NCBI GenBank assembly: GCA_903868125.1
Contig: CAIPUE010000032.1
Location: forward strand, 62,001 to 126,000
Source: an uncultured bacterium
GTDB taxonomy: Bacteria > Cyanobacteriota > Vampirovibrionia > Gastranaerophilales > Gastranaerophilaceae
Length of the DNA: 64,000 nt
Direction: 5' to 3'
Positions 53,499-62,630 of the stretch are shown here, piece after piece. Below the pieces are notes generated by a model. The model had not been told where the DNA came from. It saw nothing but the letters and a program-made list of their open reading frames with translations, and searched no databases. The first letter of the stretch is position 1, and each line of letters starts with the position of its first letter. A program made the translations under genes and the position numbers.

Positions 53499-54101
53499 AT
53501 GGCAAGATATACAGGACCTACAAACAAATTATTCCGTAATTACGGCGTAAAAGATTTATCTAACAGAAAGTTAGTTTCCTCAATGAAACAGCAGCCTTCA
53601 GGTCAGCATGGTGCGATGAGAAAAAAACTTTCTGAATATGCGAATCACTTAAAGGAAAAGCAAAAAATCAGACTTACTTATTTAGTAAGTGAAAAACAGT
53701 TTGCAAAATATTATCAGGCAGCAGCTCGTAAAAAAGGTGTTACAGGTACAATTTTATTGCAAATATTAGAATCGAGATTGGATAATGTATTATTCAGAGT
53801 CGGTTTTGGAATAACCCGTAAACAAACAAGACAGATTGTAAACCACGGACATGTTTTGGTTAACGGTAAGAAAGTTGATATCGTATCTTTCTTGGTAAAA
53901 CCGGGGGATGTTATAACAGTTAAATCTCAAAGCGCCGCTTTCTTGAAATCGGTAACAGAATTAATTGATATGCCTTGTGCGCCGGCTTGGATGACTACTG
54001 ATAAAGCTGCCTTGAAGGTAACTTTTGACAGAATTCCTGAAAGAGAAGAATTAGATCCGGAAATAAAAGAACAACTTGTAATAGAATATTATTCTAAATA
54101 G
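53499..54101 (+). CDS. rpsD: 30S ribosomal protein S4
   Basis: The 200-residue protein has YTGPTNKLFRNYGV, KQKIRLTYLVSEKQF, LESRLDNVLFRVGFG, the S4 RNA-binding RQIVNHGHVLVNGKKVDI and IPEREELDPEIKEQLVIEYYSK. The N-terminal zinc cysteines of some S4 proteins are absent (C-minus type). AAGGAG precedes ATG. Confidence 0.97.
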   Translation: MARYTGPTNKLFRNYGVKDLSNRKLVSSMKQQPSGQHGAMRKKLSEYANHLKEKQKIRLTYLVSEKQFAKYYQAAARKKGVTGTILLQILESRLDNVLFRVGFGITRKQTRQIVNHGHVLVNGKKVDIVSFLVKPGDVITVKSQSAAFLKSVTELIDMPCAPAWMTTDKAALKVTFDRIPEREELDPEIKEQLVIEYYSK

Positions 54102-54143
54102 GTAATTACAAGTAATTAAGAAAGACAATTAGGAGAAATAAAT

Positions 54144-55106
54144 ATGGAATTAAAAATTAAAAATGTTGATACAACAACAAGTTCAGACGGTTCTCAATAC
54201 GGTAAATTTGTTATAGAACCTTTGGAAAAAGGTTTTGGAACAACAATTGGTAATTCACTTAGACGTGTTTTGCTATCAAGCCTTGAGGGAACGGCGGTTA
54301 CTTCGGCTAGAATTGAAGGTATTACTCACGAATACACGGCAATTCCGGGGGTTTTGGAAGATGTAATTGATGTAATGTTGAACTTAAAGGGCTTAGTTGT
54401 TAAAACCGATTCAAAAGAACCTCAGCATTTAAGAATAGACATAGACAGACCCGGAGCGGTTTTGGCAAGTGATATTCAACTTCCTGCAGGCGTCAAAGTT
54501 GTAAATCCAGATTGGTTAATTTGTACAATAGCTGACGGTGGAAGTTTTCATGCTGATGTTTTAATAGAAGTTGGTAAGGGGTACGTTGCCAATGATGTTC
54601 CTCGAGATTCAAAAACGGGAGCCTCAATTGATATGTTGCCTATAGATGCAACATTTATGCCTATTAAAAGAGTAAGTTACAATGTAGAGGCTGTTCGTGT
54701 CGGAAATTCTCTTGATTTTGATAAATTAACTATGGAAATTTGGTCAAACGGTTCAATTGATGTAAATAATGCGCTTAGCCAATCAGCAACATTCTTGATT
54801 GAGCATTTTATGCAGATAGCTTCTCTTACAGGGCAGCCTGCTATTTCTGCAATTGCAGTGGCAAGCGAAGAAGAAACTGAAGATGAAAGCGTTCCGAGTA
54901 TTTCGGTTGAAGAATTAGAATTATCGGTCAGAGCGTACAATTGCTTGAAACGTGCAAGCATAAATTCAATGGCAGAATTGCTTAAAAAATCAGAGAATGA
55001 TTTATTGAATATTAAAAACTTCGGTAAAAAATCATCTGATGAAGTCGTCGAAAGATTGCTCCATTTTGGATTGAATTTAATGCCAAGCCCTGAAACTGAA
55101 GAATAA
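54144..55106 (+). CDS. rpoA: RNA polymerase alpha subunit
   Basis: The 320-residue protein has the assembly domain (EPLEKGFGTTIGNSLRRVLLSSLEG, GVLEDVIDVMLNLK) and a C-terminal domain (VEELELSVRAYNCLKRASINSM, NIKNFGKKSSDEVVERLLHFGL) with the conserved Arg and Asn/Cys residues that bind UP elements. Full length. AGGAGAA precedes ATG. Confidence 0.97.
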   Translation: MELKIKNVDTTTSSDGSQYGKFVIEPLEKGFGTTIGNSLRRVLLSSLEGTAVTSARIEGITHEYTAIPGVLEDVIDVMLNLKGLVVKTDSKEPQHLRIDIDRPGAVLASDIQLPAGVKVVNPDWLICTIADGGSFHADVLIEVGKGYVANDVPRDSKTGASIDMLPIDATFMPIKRVSYNVEAVRVGNSLDFDKLTMEIWSNGSIDVNNALSQSATFLIEHFMQIASLTGQPAISAIAVASEEETEDESVPSISVEELELSVRAYNCLKRASINSMAELLKKSENDLLNIKNFGKKSSDEVVERLLHFGLNLMPSPETEE

Positions 55107-55143
55107 CAAACAAAGATAAGAAAATAAATAAGGATACAAACAA

Positions 55144-55572
55144 ATGAGACACATGTGTAAAAAACATACGCTGGGAAAAGCAAAAGATCAAAGAGAAGCA
55201 TTATTGCGTGCTTTGGCAACGGAGCTTTTCACACACGGTGAAATAACAATAACAATGTCACGTGCGAAAGCACTTAGACCGTACGCAGAAGGAATTATTT
55301 CTCTTGCAAAAAAAGGTGATCTTCACGCGAGACGTCAAGCGGCTAGATTTATTTATGATAAAGAAATCGGAAAATTCGTAGATGTTGCGACAAAAGAAGT
55401 GGTAGAAACTCCGACTGAAGGACAAAAAGTTGTTCCTCAGACTGTTTTGAGAAAATTGTTTAATCAAATTGGTTCTAAATATGCTTCAAGACAGGGTGGT
55501 TACACCAGAATATACAGATTACCGCCACGACGCGGTGATGGAACAGTAATGGCTTTAATCCAATTAGTTTAA
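55144..55572 (+). CDS. rplQ: 50S ribosomal protein L17
   Basis: The 142-residue protein opens RHMCKKHTLGKAKDQREALL, continues TRAKALRPYAEGIISLAKKG and ends QGGYTRIYRLPPRRGDGTVMALIQL. It has an insertion near residues 75-95 (DVATKEVVETPTEGQKVV) relative to the shortest forms. It is in the normal place after rpoA. Confidence 0.96.
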   Translation: MRHMCKKHTLGKAKDQREALLRALATELFTHGEITITMSRAKALRPYAEGIISLAKKGDLHARRQAARFIYDKEIGKFVDVATKEVVETPTEGQKVVPQTVLRKLFNQIGSKYASRQGGYTRIYRLPPRRGDGTVMALIQLV

Positions 55573-55584
55573 GGTTAAATAGGC

Positions 55585-56358
55585 TTGAAACGATATACGA
55601 TTAAGGTTCAATATTTGGGCAGAAACTACGCAGGTAGTCAGATGCAGCCAAAGGGGATTGTTACGATACAGTCCGAGCTTGAAAAAGCACTCAGCACATT
55701 GATAGGGGATGTCGATAAAAATACAAATGACGTCCAACACAAAAAGAAACGAATAAAAACAGTCTTTTCCGGAAGAACCGATAAAGGGGTGAATTCAAAA
55801 GGTCAAATTGTTCATTTTGAAACAGAAAAAACTTTAGTTGCTTCAAAGTTTACTTATTCAATGAATGAAATTTTACCGGCTGATATTTCAATATCTGATT
55901 TGAAGGAAGTTACTACTGATTTTCATGCTCAAAAATCCGCTAAAAAACGTCATTACCAATACGTTTTTTACAACAAAAAACAGCGAAACGCTTTTGATGG
56001 TAATTTGTTGTTGATAAAAGAGGATTTAAATATTCAAAGGATGCAAAAGGCACTTGAATGTTTATTGGGAGAACATGATTTTGGCAGTTTCAAAAGTTCG
56101 GGGTCAATGACTCAGAATGAGATTTGTTTTATTTATAAAGTCGAGTGTAAAAAACTTGACGACATGGTAGTTGTTGATATTGTAGGAAACAGGTTTTTAT
56201 ACAATATGGTAAGAGCTATCGTGGGAACTTTGCTTTTGATTGAAAAAAATGATTTGGTACCTGAAACCATGGAAATGATTTTGGAAGCCAAAAACAGGGC
56301 AAAAGCAGGAAAAACCGTTAATCCTTATGGGTTGACACTTATGAAAGTAGAATATTAA
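55585..56358 (+). CDS. truA: tRNA pseudouridine synthase A
   Basis: The 257-residue protein has KRYTIKVQYLGRNYAGSQMQ, the catalytic Asp in FSGRTDKGVNSKGQIVHF, FHAQKSAKKRHYQYVF and GNRFLYNMVRAIVGTLL. It modifies U38-40 in tRNAs. The best start is TTG at 55585, 12 nt after rplQ; no ATG fits the conserved N-terminus. Its presence between rplQ and rplM is a common arrangement. Confidence 0.94.
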   Translation: MKRYTIKVQYLGRNYAGSQMQPKGIVTIQSELEKALSTLIGDVDKNTNDVQHKKKRIKTVFSGRTDKGVNSKGQIVHFETEKTLVASKFTYSMNEILPADISISDLKEVTTDFHAQKSAKKRHYQYVFYNKKQRNAFDGNLLLIKEDLNIQRMQKALECLLGEHDFGSFKSSGSMTQNEICFIYKVECKKLDDMVVVDIVGNRFLYNMVRAIVGTLLLIEKNDLVPETMEMILEAKNRAKAGKTVNPYGLTLMKVEY

Positions 56359-56380
56359 AAATAATGGAGACTAAAAGAAT

Positions 56381-56872
56381 ATGAAAACTTATTCAGCAAA
56401 GCCTCTTGAGGTTGAAAGAAAATGGTATTTAATCGATGCTGACGGAGAAATTCTAGGCAGATTGGCTACAAAAATTGCATCAATCCTAAGAGGAAAGAAC
56501 AAACCTGAATACACACCACACATTGACACCGGCGATTTTGTTGTTGTTATTAATGTTGAAAAAATTCAAGTTACGGGCAAAAAAGAAACAGACAAAAAAT
56601 ATTACAGACATTCGGGATATCCTGGCGGGCTTAAAATCGCAAGTTTCCAAGAACTAATGGCAAAAAATCCTGCGTTAGCTCTTGAAAAAGCGGTTAAAGG
56701 CATGTTGCCTCACAATACTTTGGGCGATGAACAGTTCCAAAAGTTAAAAGTTTATGCGGGAACGGAACATCCGCATGCGGCTCAACAACCGATTACTCTT
56801 AATAAGGGGGTAAATGTTTCTTCAACCTCAGCTAAAGAAACAAAGATTAATGTCGAAAAGGAGGCTAAATAA
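56381..56872 (+). CDS. rplM: 50S ribosomal protein L13
   Basis: The 163-residue protein contains [38 protein letters not shown] and [24 protein letters not shown]. It has a ~20-residue Ser/Lys/Thr tail beyond the usual end (~142). Its TAA overlaps the rpsI ATG by one base (TAATG). Confidence 0.96.
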   Translation: MKTYSAKPLEVERKWYLIDADGEILGRLATKIASILRGKNKPEYTPHIDTGDFVVVINVEKIQVTGKKETDKKYYRHSGYPGGLKIASFQELMAKNPALALEKAVKGMLPHNTLGDEQFQKLKVYAGTEHPHAAQQPITLNKGVNVSSTSAKETKINVEKEAK

Positions 56873-57270
56873 TGGCACAAGCAACTGAAACTATGGCTAC
56901 AGGACGCAGAAAATGCTCTATTGCCGTTGTTAAACTCGTAAAAGGCAAAGGTAGAATTTTTGTTAACGGAAAAACTTTGCAAAGCTACCTTGGAAACAGA
57001 CCTGCGGTTGAAATGTTAGTTTTTAAACCATTGGTATTGACGGATAATCAAGAGAAATATGATGTAAGAGTTAAGGCTGTAGGCGGCGGAATCGTTGCTC
57101 AGGCTGGCGCTATTAAACACGGTATTTCAAGGGCGTTAGTTAAAATCAGCGAAGAGTACAGAAATGTTCTTCGTTCCGAAGGTCTTTTAACAAGAGACCC
57201 GAGAGTTAAAGAACGTAAAAAATACGGTAGAAAAAGAGCTAGAAAGAGATTCCAGTTCTCAAAAAGATAA
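56872..57270 (+). CDS. rpsI: 30S ribosomal protein S9
   Basis: The 132-residue protein shows ATGRRKCSIAVVKLVKGKGRI, VNGKTLQSYL, VKAVGGGIVAQAGAIKHGISRAL and the C-terminal KYGRKRARKRFQFSKR that reaches the P-site tRNA. It is translationally coupled to rplM and ends the run at a strong terminator. Confidence 0.97.
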   Translation: MAQATETMATGRRKCSIAVVKLVKGKGRIFVNGKTLQSYLGNRPAVEMLVFKPLVLTDNQEKYDVRVKAVGGGIVAQAGAIKHGISRALVKISEEYRNVLRSEGLLTRDPRVKERKKYGRKRARKRFQFSKR

Positions 57271-57286
57271 TTTTTATCAAATATTT

Positions 57287-57324
57287 AAAAAGAGGGGAAA
57301 ACAAATTTGTTTTCCCCTCTTTTT
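57287..57324. terminator. Terminator of the ribosomal protein run
   Basis: A 19-bp perfect inverted repeat (57287-57305 with 57306-57324; core AGAGGGGAAAACAAA) with essentially no loop, A-run and T-run on the two sides, 17 nt after the rpsI stop. It can work in both directions. Confidence 0.92.
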
Positions 57325-57371
57325 AATGTTTCATTTCGAGTTGCAATCAAAGCCTGACGTTAATTAGGGCA

Positions 57372-57401
57372 GTAGGTTAAGTTTTCTAACCCAACAACAT
57401 T
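57372..57401. repeat. Dispersed hairpin AGTAGGTYGGG, copy 4
   Basis: AGTAGGTTAAGTTTTCTAACCCAACAACAT retains GGGTTAG-type pairing (GGTTAAG with CTAACCC) and the CAACAACA tail of copy 3. It lies between rpsI and the convergent thioredoxin gene. Confidence 0.6.
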
Positions 57402-57451
57402 GTTTTCCGGTTAGAAAATTCGATCTAAACTTTATTAGTTGTTCACTTATT

Positions 57452-57775
57452 TTATAAATGTTTTTCAATATTAGAAACGATAGAAGTTTTAGGCATAAGT
57501 CCAACAAGTCTCTCTACCGCTTGACCACCTTTAAAAACCAACAAGCTCGGTAATCCGATAATGGAATATTCTTTCGCAGTTTTTAAGTTTTCATCGGTGT
57601 TAAGTTTTACAATTTTAATTTTTTCTTTAAGTTCTTCTGAAATTTCATCCAAGACAGGTCCGAGTTTTCTGCAAGGTCCGCACCATGGAGCCCAAAAATC
57701 AACAACAACCGGTACTGTTGATTGTAAAACCTCCGCTTCAAAAGTTGCGTCTGTGATATCTATTGCGTTTGACAT
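57452..57775 (-). CDS. trxA: Thioredoxin (second copy)
   Basis: The 107-residue protein has WAPWCGPCRKLGPVLDEI, KLNTDENLKTAKEYSIIGLPSLLVF and EKHL. Residues 1-30 resemble the thioredoxin at 19540 (both I-E/D-x-x-D-A/V-x-FEAEV), and it is probably the housekeeping copy. GGGAGGAATT precedes ATG. Single gene, convergent with the ribosomal run. Confidence 0.94.
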   Translation of the reverse strand: MSNAIDITDATFEAEVLQSTVPVVVDFWAPWCGPCRKLGPVLDEISEELKEKIKIVKLNTDENLKTAKEYSIIGLPSLLVFKGGQAVERLVGLMPKTSIVSNIEKHL

Positions 57776-57872
57776 AAATTCCTCCCATGACTTTGTTTAT
57801 TTTATACTCTAACATAAAATAAATACTATATCCATATTTTTAAATTTATGATAATATTATGTAGGGGGAATA

Positions 57873-58793
57873 ATGAACAGAAAAAAAATTATAGAAATTG
57901 TATTAGATACTGAAACCACGGGATTAGACTACACTAGAGAAAAAATTATAGAATTTGCGGCTGTCAGGCTTGAAAACGGAAAGATTAAAGATGAATTTCA
58001 AACTTTAATAAATCCTCAACAGCATATTAGAAAATCGAGCATGGCTATCCACGGGATTAGTGAAGATATGGTTAAAGATGCTCCTACTGAGGAAGAGATT
58101 TTACCTGCAATTCTTGATTTTATAGGCGATTATCCTATTGTTGCGCACAATGCAATATTTGATTATTCTTTTTTAAACGAGGCAAGCTTAAGAGTTTGTA
58201 ACAAGTCATTGTCGAACGTTAGAATCGATACTCAACAAATGTTTAAGGAAGTTTTCCCTGATTTGGAAGCACATGGACTTGAGGCGTTAACTAGAAGATT
58301 TAATGTTGAATTTACAAAACATCATAGAGCGATGGCTGATACAATGGGGCTTGCGCTTTCTTATCCGAAATTAAAAAAATTGTACCATCAGAAATATGAT
58401 TGGCAAAATAAACAATTAGAAAATATAGATTATCTGTTTGAAAGATATTTGAGAATACAACAAAGCGTTTTGGTTATGCAGTCTGAATTACAAGATTTAC
58501 GTTCTGTATTCAAAATGCATTTTGATTTGGGGGGCATGCCGGTTACTGCGCAATCGGGTGAAGTTTTAGTTTATCAATCCCGTCAATCATTCGGATATGA
58601 TTTTATGCAAATCAAAGACATTTTAGAAGAAATCGGAGCTTTACAAAAAGCGGTAAAATTGAATACGGGATTTATTGACAGATTAGTCGGAGGCTTAAGT
58701 CTTGAAGAAGAAAAGCGTAACACTATTAAAGAGGCAAGGCAAGAATTGTCAGAAACACGCAACATCCAAATAATTAAATCCGACAGAAGATAA
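57873..58793 (+). CDS. DnaQ-like DEDDh 3'-5' exonuclease
   Basis: The 306-residue protein has ExoI VLDTETTGLDYTREKIIEFAAV, ExoII IVAHNAIFDYSFLNEA and ExoIII HHRAMADTMGLA (DEDDh type), as in the DNA polymerase III epsilon subunit or PolC-like exonuclease. Residues ~185-306 form a coiled-coil-rich extension (LENIDYLFERYLRIQQSVLVMQSELQDL) not found in short epsilon subunits; it may bind a partner. AGGGGGAATA precedes ATG. Confidence 0.85.
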   Translation: MNRKKIIEIVLDTETTGLDYTREKIIEFAAVRLENGKIKDEFQTLINPQQHIRKSSMAIHGISEDMVKDAPTEEEILPAILDFIGDYPIVAHNAIFDYSFLNEASLRVCNKSLSNVRIDTQQMFKEVFPDLEAHGLEALTRRFNVEFTKHHRAMADTMGLALSYPKLKKLYHQKYDWQNKQLENIDYLFERYLRIQQSVLVMQSELQDLRSVFKMHFDLGGMPVTAQSGEVLVYQSRQSFGYDFMQIKDILEEIGALQKAVKLNTGFIDRLVGGLSLEEEKRNTIKEARQELSETRNIQIIKSDRR

Positions 58794-58835
58794 AATGTAA
58801 AATATAAAATAGCTGAAGAAAGGAACAGATGGAAA

Positions 58836-60239
58836 ATGTTAAGTTCTATTATGAGTTTTTTTAAAGAACCGCCGATAAAAGAAGTAACAGGCAACGAAGA
58901 TGAAATTAAAAAAAATTATGCACATTGGCGTTTGAGAATTTTTTATTCTTGCTTTATCGGCTATACGGTATTCTACCTTTGTAAAAAGAATATAGCTTTA
59001 GCATTACCGGGGTTAAGTACTGAATTTGGCTATTCTAACACCGAATTGGGGCTTTTGGGAAGTTCACTTTATTTAACTTATGGCATCGGCAAATTCATTA
59101 ACGGAGTTTTGGCAGATAGTTCTGATGTAAGAAAATTTTTACCTACGGCATTAATATTGAGTGCAATTGCGAACATTTGTTTTGTCTTGAGTGCAATATT
59201 TATAACTCCGGGGCATACATCGTTTTTCGGATTACCTTCCGGTACTGTTCTTTTGTGGTTGTTTGCATTTTTCTGGGGGGCAAACGGGTGGTTTCAGTCA
59301 GCGGGGTTTCCTGCGGTTGCAAAGAGTTTAACATATTGGTATTCAAACTCTGAAAGAGGCACCAAGTGGTCCTTGTGGTCATGTTCGCATCAAGTCGGAA
59401 CCTTTTTAAGTGTAATTATTTCAGGATATTTAGTTGCCCATTACGGATGGAAAATGGCATTTTTCATTCCGTCAATTTTAGCTATATTAGCCGCGTTCTG
59501 GTTGATTAACCGATTACGGGATAAACCTCAATCATTGGGGTTGCCTTGTGTTGAGGAGTTTAGAAAAGAACCTGTTAAAGAAAAATGTGAAGAAGATAAA
59601 GATAATCGTTCGTATGGACAAATTTTTAAAGAAAATATTTTGTTCAACAAAACAATATGGCTTCTTGCGATTGCTTATATTTTTGTTTATATCATAAGAT
59701 TTGGTGCAGAGGATTGGATGGTGAAATATCTTAGCGAGTCTAAGCACAATTCTTTAGAACTTGCAGCAATGAAGTTGAGCGCTTTGCCTTTATTCGGGAT
59801 TGTGGGTACTATTTTGGCAGGAGTAATTTCTGATAAGGTTTTCAAAGGTCAAAGAGCACCTGTTAACTTAATTTACTTGGTCGGAGTAACTATATGTTTA
59901 TTGCTGTTAAAAGTTAATACTGTAAGTAATTTGGATTTTGTTTTAATCGGTTTAATCGGAGCATTCACTTATGGACCTCAAATGATGATAGGCGGACTTT
60001 GTGCCGTTGAAAGCAGCTCAAAAAAAGTTGCGTCTGCGGCTACGGGCTTTACCGGTAGTTTTGGCTATCTCGGCGCGGTGCTTTCGGCTACAGGAACAGG
60101 TTTTATGGTGGATAAATTTGGTTGGAACGGTGCAATCGGGTACTGGATTCTTTCAGCGATAATTTGTATCGTAATTTGTATCATTTTATTTTTTGATGAA
60201 AGAAAAAATTGTAAAAAAACAATGTGTGAAAAATTATAG
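58836..60239 (+). CDS. MFS organophosphate:phosphate antiporter (GlpT/UhpT-like)
   Basis: The 467-residue protein has 12 membrane segments. OPA family signatures are HWRLRIFYSCFIGYTVFYLCKKNIALALPGL, LGLLGSSLYLTYGIGKFINGVLAD, FFWGANGWFQSAGFPAVAKSLTYWYSNSERG and SATGTGFMVDKFGW. It exchanges hexose- or glycerol-phosphate for phosphate. A sensory UhpC-like role is possible, but no kinase pair lies nearby. AAGGAAC is 13 nt before ATG, a long spacing; an ATG five codons on is an alternative. Confidence 0.87.
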   Translation: MLSSIMSFFKEPPIKEVTGNEDEIKKNYAHWRLRIFYSCFIGYTVFYLCKKNIALALPGLSTEFGYSNTELGLLGSSLYLTYGIGKFINGVLADSSDVRKFLPTALILSAIANICFVLSAIFITPGHTSFFGLPSGTVLLWLFAFFWGANGWFQSAGFPAVAKSLTYWYSNSERGTKWSLWSCSHQVGTFLSVIISGYLVAHYGWKMAFFIPSILAILAAFWLINRLRDKPQSLGLPCVEEFRKEPVKEKCEEDKDNRSYGQIFKENILFNKTIWLLAIAYIFVYIIRFGAEDWMVKYLSESKHNSLELAAMKLSALPLFGIVGTILAGVISDKVFKGQRAPVNLIYLVGVTICLLLLKVNTVSNLDFVLIGLIGAFTYGPQMMIGGLCAVESSSKKVASAATGFTGSFGYLGAVLSATGTGFMVDKFGWNGAIGYWILSAIICIVICIILFFDERKNCKKTMCEKL

Positions 60240-60244
60240 TGACT

Positions 60245-60925
60245 CTACAAAACTGAAAAGCCTGGAGAGGTTTCAGGTAAATTTTGATAATTTGCACTTG
60301 AGTATACAATTGTTTTAATATATTTGCTAGTTTCTCCACCTTTTTCATACAATAATTTAAGGGTTTTTTCTCTACAGGCTAAAGGGTTCAAGCTATCTTT
60401 ATATTGAGGATATTGCTCAACAAGTTCTCCCCAAACAATAGCTTCAGTTGTCCAAGCATATGTTTCCTCAGAGAGAGAATTATATTTATCTTGATGCAAA
60501 GCTTCGTGTGAAAGAATTGCTGATATAGCTATTACAGGGGCATTTCTGTTTTTTTCATTTATGTAAATATATATTTGAGAACCTTTTTTCATTCCCAAGG
60601 CATCTACTTTCCCATAAGCCGGATTAATAGCTGAAAGGTCTTTATACACTATTTTAATTGGTTTATTCGTTTCATTGTTCCCTAAAATTACCTGCCTTGA
60701 ATAATCTCCTTTGGTCCCTTTCATCAAGTCAATTGCAACGCAAATGCTTTCATCATTACTAATATTTTTATATAAGTCAATCACTTGAGCTATTTTCTGT
60801 TCAGGAGATGAAAAAGAATTATCAATAATATTATTAGTGGCAAATACAGGCAAAATGTTGCTACAAAATAAATATAATATCAAAATTACACCGCAAAACA
60901 CGCGAGCGTGTAAAATACTTCTCAT
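60245..60925 (-). CDS. Secreted zincin-like metallopeptidase
   Basis: The 226-residue precursor has a signal segment (FCGVILILYLFCSNILPVFA). Residues ~130-150 read ISAILSHEALHQDKYNSLSEETYAW: H-E-x-x-H with a following glutamate suits a gluzincin-like zinc site. The family is unknown to me, and activity on protein or peptidoglycan cannot be told. AAGGATGG precedes ATG. Its 3' end lies 5 nt from the convergent antiporter gene. Confidence 0.7.
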   Translation of the reverse strand: MRSILHARVFCGVILILYLFCSNILPVFATNNIIDNSFSSPEQKIAQVIDLYKNISNDESICVAIDLMKGTKGDYSRQVILGNNETNKPIKIVYKDLSAINPAYGKVDALGMKKGSQIYIYINEKNRNAPVIAISAILSHEALHQDKYNSLSEETYAWTTEAIVWGELVEQYPQYKDSLNPLACREKTLKLLYEKGGETSKYIKTIVYSSANYQNLPETSPGFSVL

Positions 60926-61016
60926 TTAGCCATCCTTCTCATTAAAAATATAACTCCAGTTATACTGTTCCAATAATCTTATAAGTTATAACACTTTTTT
61001 ATACAAAGTTTACAAA

Positions 61017-61058
61017 AATAACGGGGCATATTTGAAAATTCAAATATGCCCCGTTATT
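61017..61058. terminator. 20-bp perfect hairpin terminator
   Basis: AATAACGGGGCATATTTGAA (61017-61036) pairs perfectly with 61039-61058 around a two-base gap. It lies just downstream of the ompH-like stop on the minus strand, with T residues there, and upstream of the peptidase gene. Confidence 0.8.
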
Positions 61059-61078
61059 TAGTATTATTTATACTTTAA

Positions 61079-61516
61079 TTATTTCGTTGAGTCTAAAACG
61101 TCGATAACATCTTTGGTTAAATCAACACCACCTGATACTAAACTGTCTTTCGTAAAGACTAGATCTATATGTTTTTTCTTTTCTACTTGATCAACAGCAG
61201 TTTTGATTTTTTGTTGCACAGCAATAAAATTATCCCTATATTGTTTTTCAAGATCGTCTTTCTTCAATGACACTTTTTTTATTAACTCTTTTTCCATATC
61301 CTGTTTGCTTAATGATGTTTTAGAATTCATCATTTTTTCTTTTTCTGTAATCCCATACTTTTGTAATTCGACAGTCAAAGTATCTTGCTTTTGCTTCAAG
61401 GCTTGTGTTTCTTTACTGTTGTTGACGATATAGCTAACATCAATAAATCCTACATTTTGGTTGGTTAGTTCTGCAGCTTGTGTTAGAGTAAAAAGAAAAC
61501 AATTGGAGGAATACAT
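61079..61516 (-). pseudogene. OmpH/Skp-like periplasmic chaperone, 5' end apparently replaced
   Basis: The readable part (145 residues) covers a mature OmpH domain: VGFIDVSYIVNNSKETQALK, a long coiled coil (KQKQDTLTVELQKYG...KQYRDNFIAVQQKIK) and the ending KKHIDLVFTKDSLVSGGVDLTKDVIDVLDSTK. OmpH escorts outer-membrane proteins in the periplasm and needs a signal peptide. Here only FLFTLTQAAE, the expected tail of one, remains after MYSSNC, with no ribosome-binding site before ATG 61516. The divergent recombinase starts 7 nt away. I infer that an element integrated into the signal-peptide region. Confidence 0.6.
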
Positions 61517-61522
61517 TAATGC

Positions 61523-62623
61523 GTGAGCGATTTACGGATTAATAAGACAGTTATGGGCGTATATAAAAAGAAAAACGGTAAATGGTATTTTCAATTCATG
61601 GTTAAGGGAGAACGCAAACATGGATTATGTGATGGTGCAAAAAACAAGCAGGATGCACAATCAATAGAAGATACAGAAAAATTCATATTGCGACAACAGC
61701 AAAATGGTATAATTCCGAAAAGAGAGAAAAAAATTAAATTCTCTAGCTTGATAAAGCTTTGTGAACAGTATTCAATGAATAATAAAAAAAGTTATAAAAA
61801 CGATATTTATACTTTGAAGTTACTAAAAAATTACTTTGGAGATTCGATTTGTGCACAAGAGATTTTGCCAAAAAATATTGAAAGCTTCAAAACGTACCTG
61901 AGAGTTACCCGTAAAAACAAGAATTCAACAATCAACAGGTACTTAGAAATTCTCAGCAAAATGTTTAATCTCGGCATTAGCAACAAAGCAGTTCGTTCCA
62001 ATCCAATCGAGGGCGTAGCATTTTTAAAAGAAGAAAACCATAAGGTGCGATTTTTAACTAAAGACGAAGAAATAGAGCTATTTAAAGCGATTGAAAAAAC
62101 GTTTGTAGTAACCGATAAAATAACACGTAGAAAAAAAGAAATTCAACCATACCTGTATCTAAAACCGATTATAACTTGGGCATTGCATACAGGTATGCGT
62201 AAGAATGAAATTCTAAAATGTAAAAAGCACTATGTTAATTTCGAGCAACGCAGTATTGAACTGCTTGAAACAAAATCGGGCAAATCAAGAAAAGTACCTA
62301 TATCAGACAAACTGTATAAAATCATTGAAGAGTTTTGGCAAAAAACCCCTGATAGTGAATATTTAATTTTAAACCCTGAAACAGATAAACCCTATGTCGA
62401 TATTAAAAAAGCTTTTCATGCCGTTCTTGGCATAGCAAAGATAAAACATTTCAGATTTCATGACTTAAGACATACGGCTGCAACAAGAATGATTGCAGGC
62501 GGTGCTGATTTAAACACAGTTAAAGAAATACTCGGTCATTCAAGCTTGGCAATGCTACAACGCTATGTACACGTAATGCCTGAACTAAAAGTCAGAGCAA
62601 TAGATATTCTTAATTCGTTTTAA
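61523..62623 (+). CDS. Tyrosine recombinase / integrase
   Basis: The 366-residue protein has an AP2-like N-terminal arm-binding part ([20 protein letters not shown]), a SAM-like core-binding domain (~75-170) and the catalytic domain with all residues: Arg in [12 protein letters not shown], Lys in [12 protein letters not shown]-x-x-R in [12 protein letters not shown], His in LGHSS and Tyr in LQRYVH. It should integrate and excise the element it borders. The start is GTG 61523 with GGAGG 13 nt away, or ATG 61553, where the conserved arm begins. Confidence 0.92.
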   Translation: MSDLRINKTVMGVYKKKNGKWYFQFMVKGERKHGLCDGAKNKQDAQSIEDTEKFILRQQQNGIIPKREKKIKFSSLIKLCEQYSMNNKKSYKNDIYTLKLLKNYFGDSICAQEILPKNIESFKTYLRVTRKNKNSTINRYLEILSKMFNLGISNKAVRSNPIEGVAFLKEENHKVRFLTKDEEIELFKAIEKTFVVTDKITRRKKEIQPYLYLKPIITWALHTGMRKNEILKCKKHYVNFEQRSIELLETKSGKSRKVPISDKLYKIIEEFWQKTPDSEYLILNPETDKPYVDIKKAFHAVLGIAKIKHFRFHDLRHTAATRMIAGGADLNTVKEILGHSSLAMLQRYVHVMPELKVRAIDILNSF

Positions 62624-62630
62624 CCATGCT

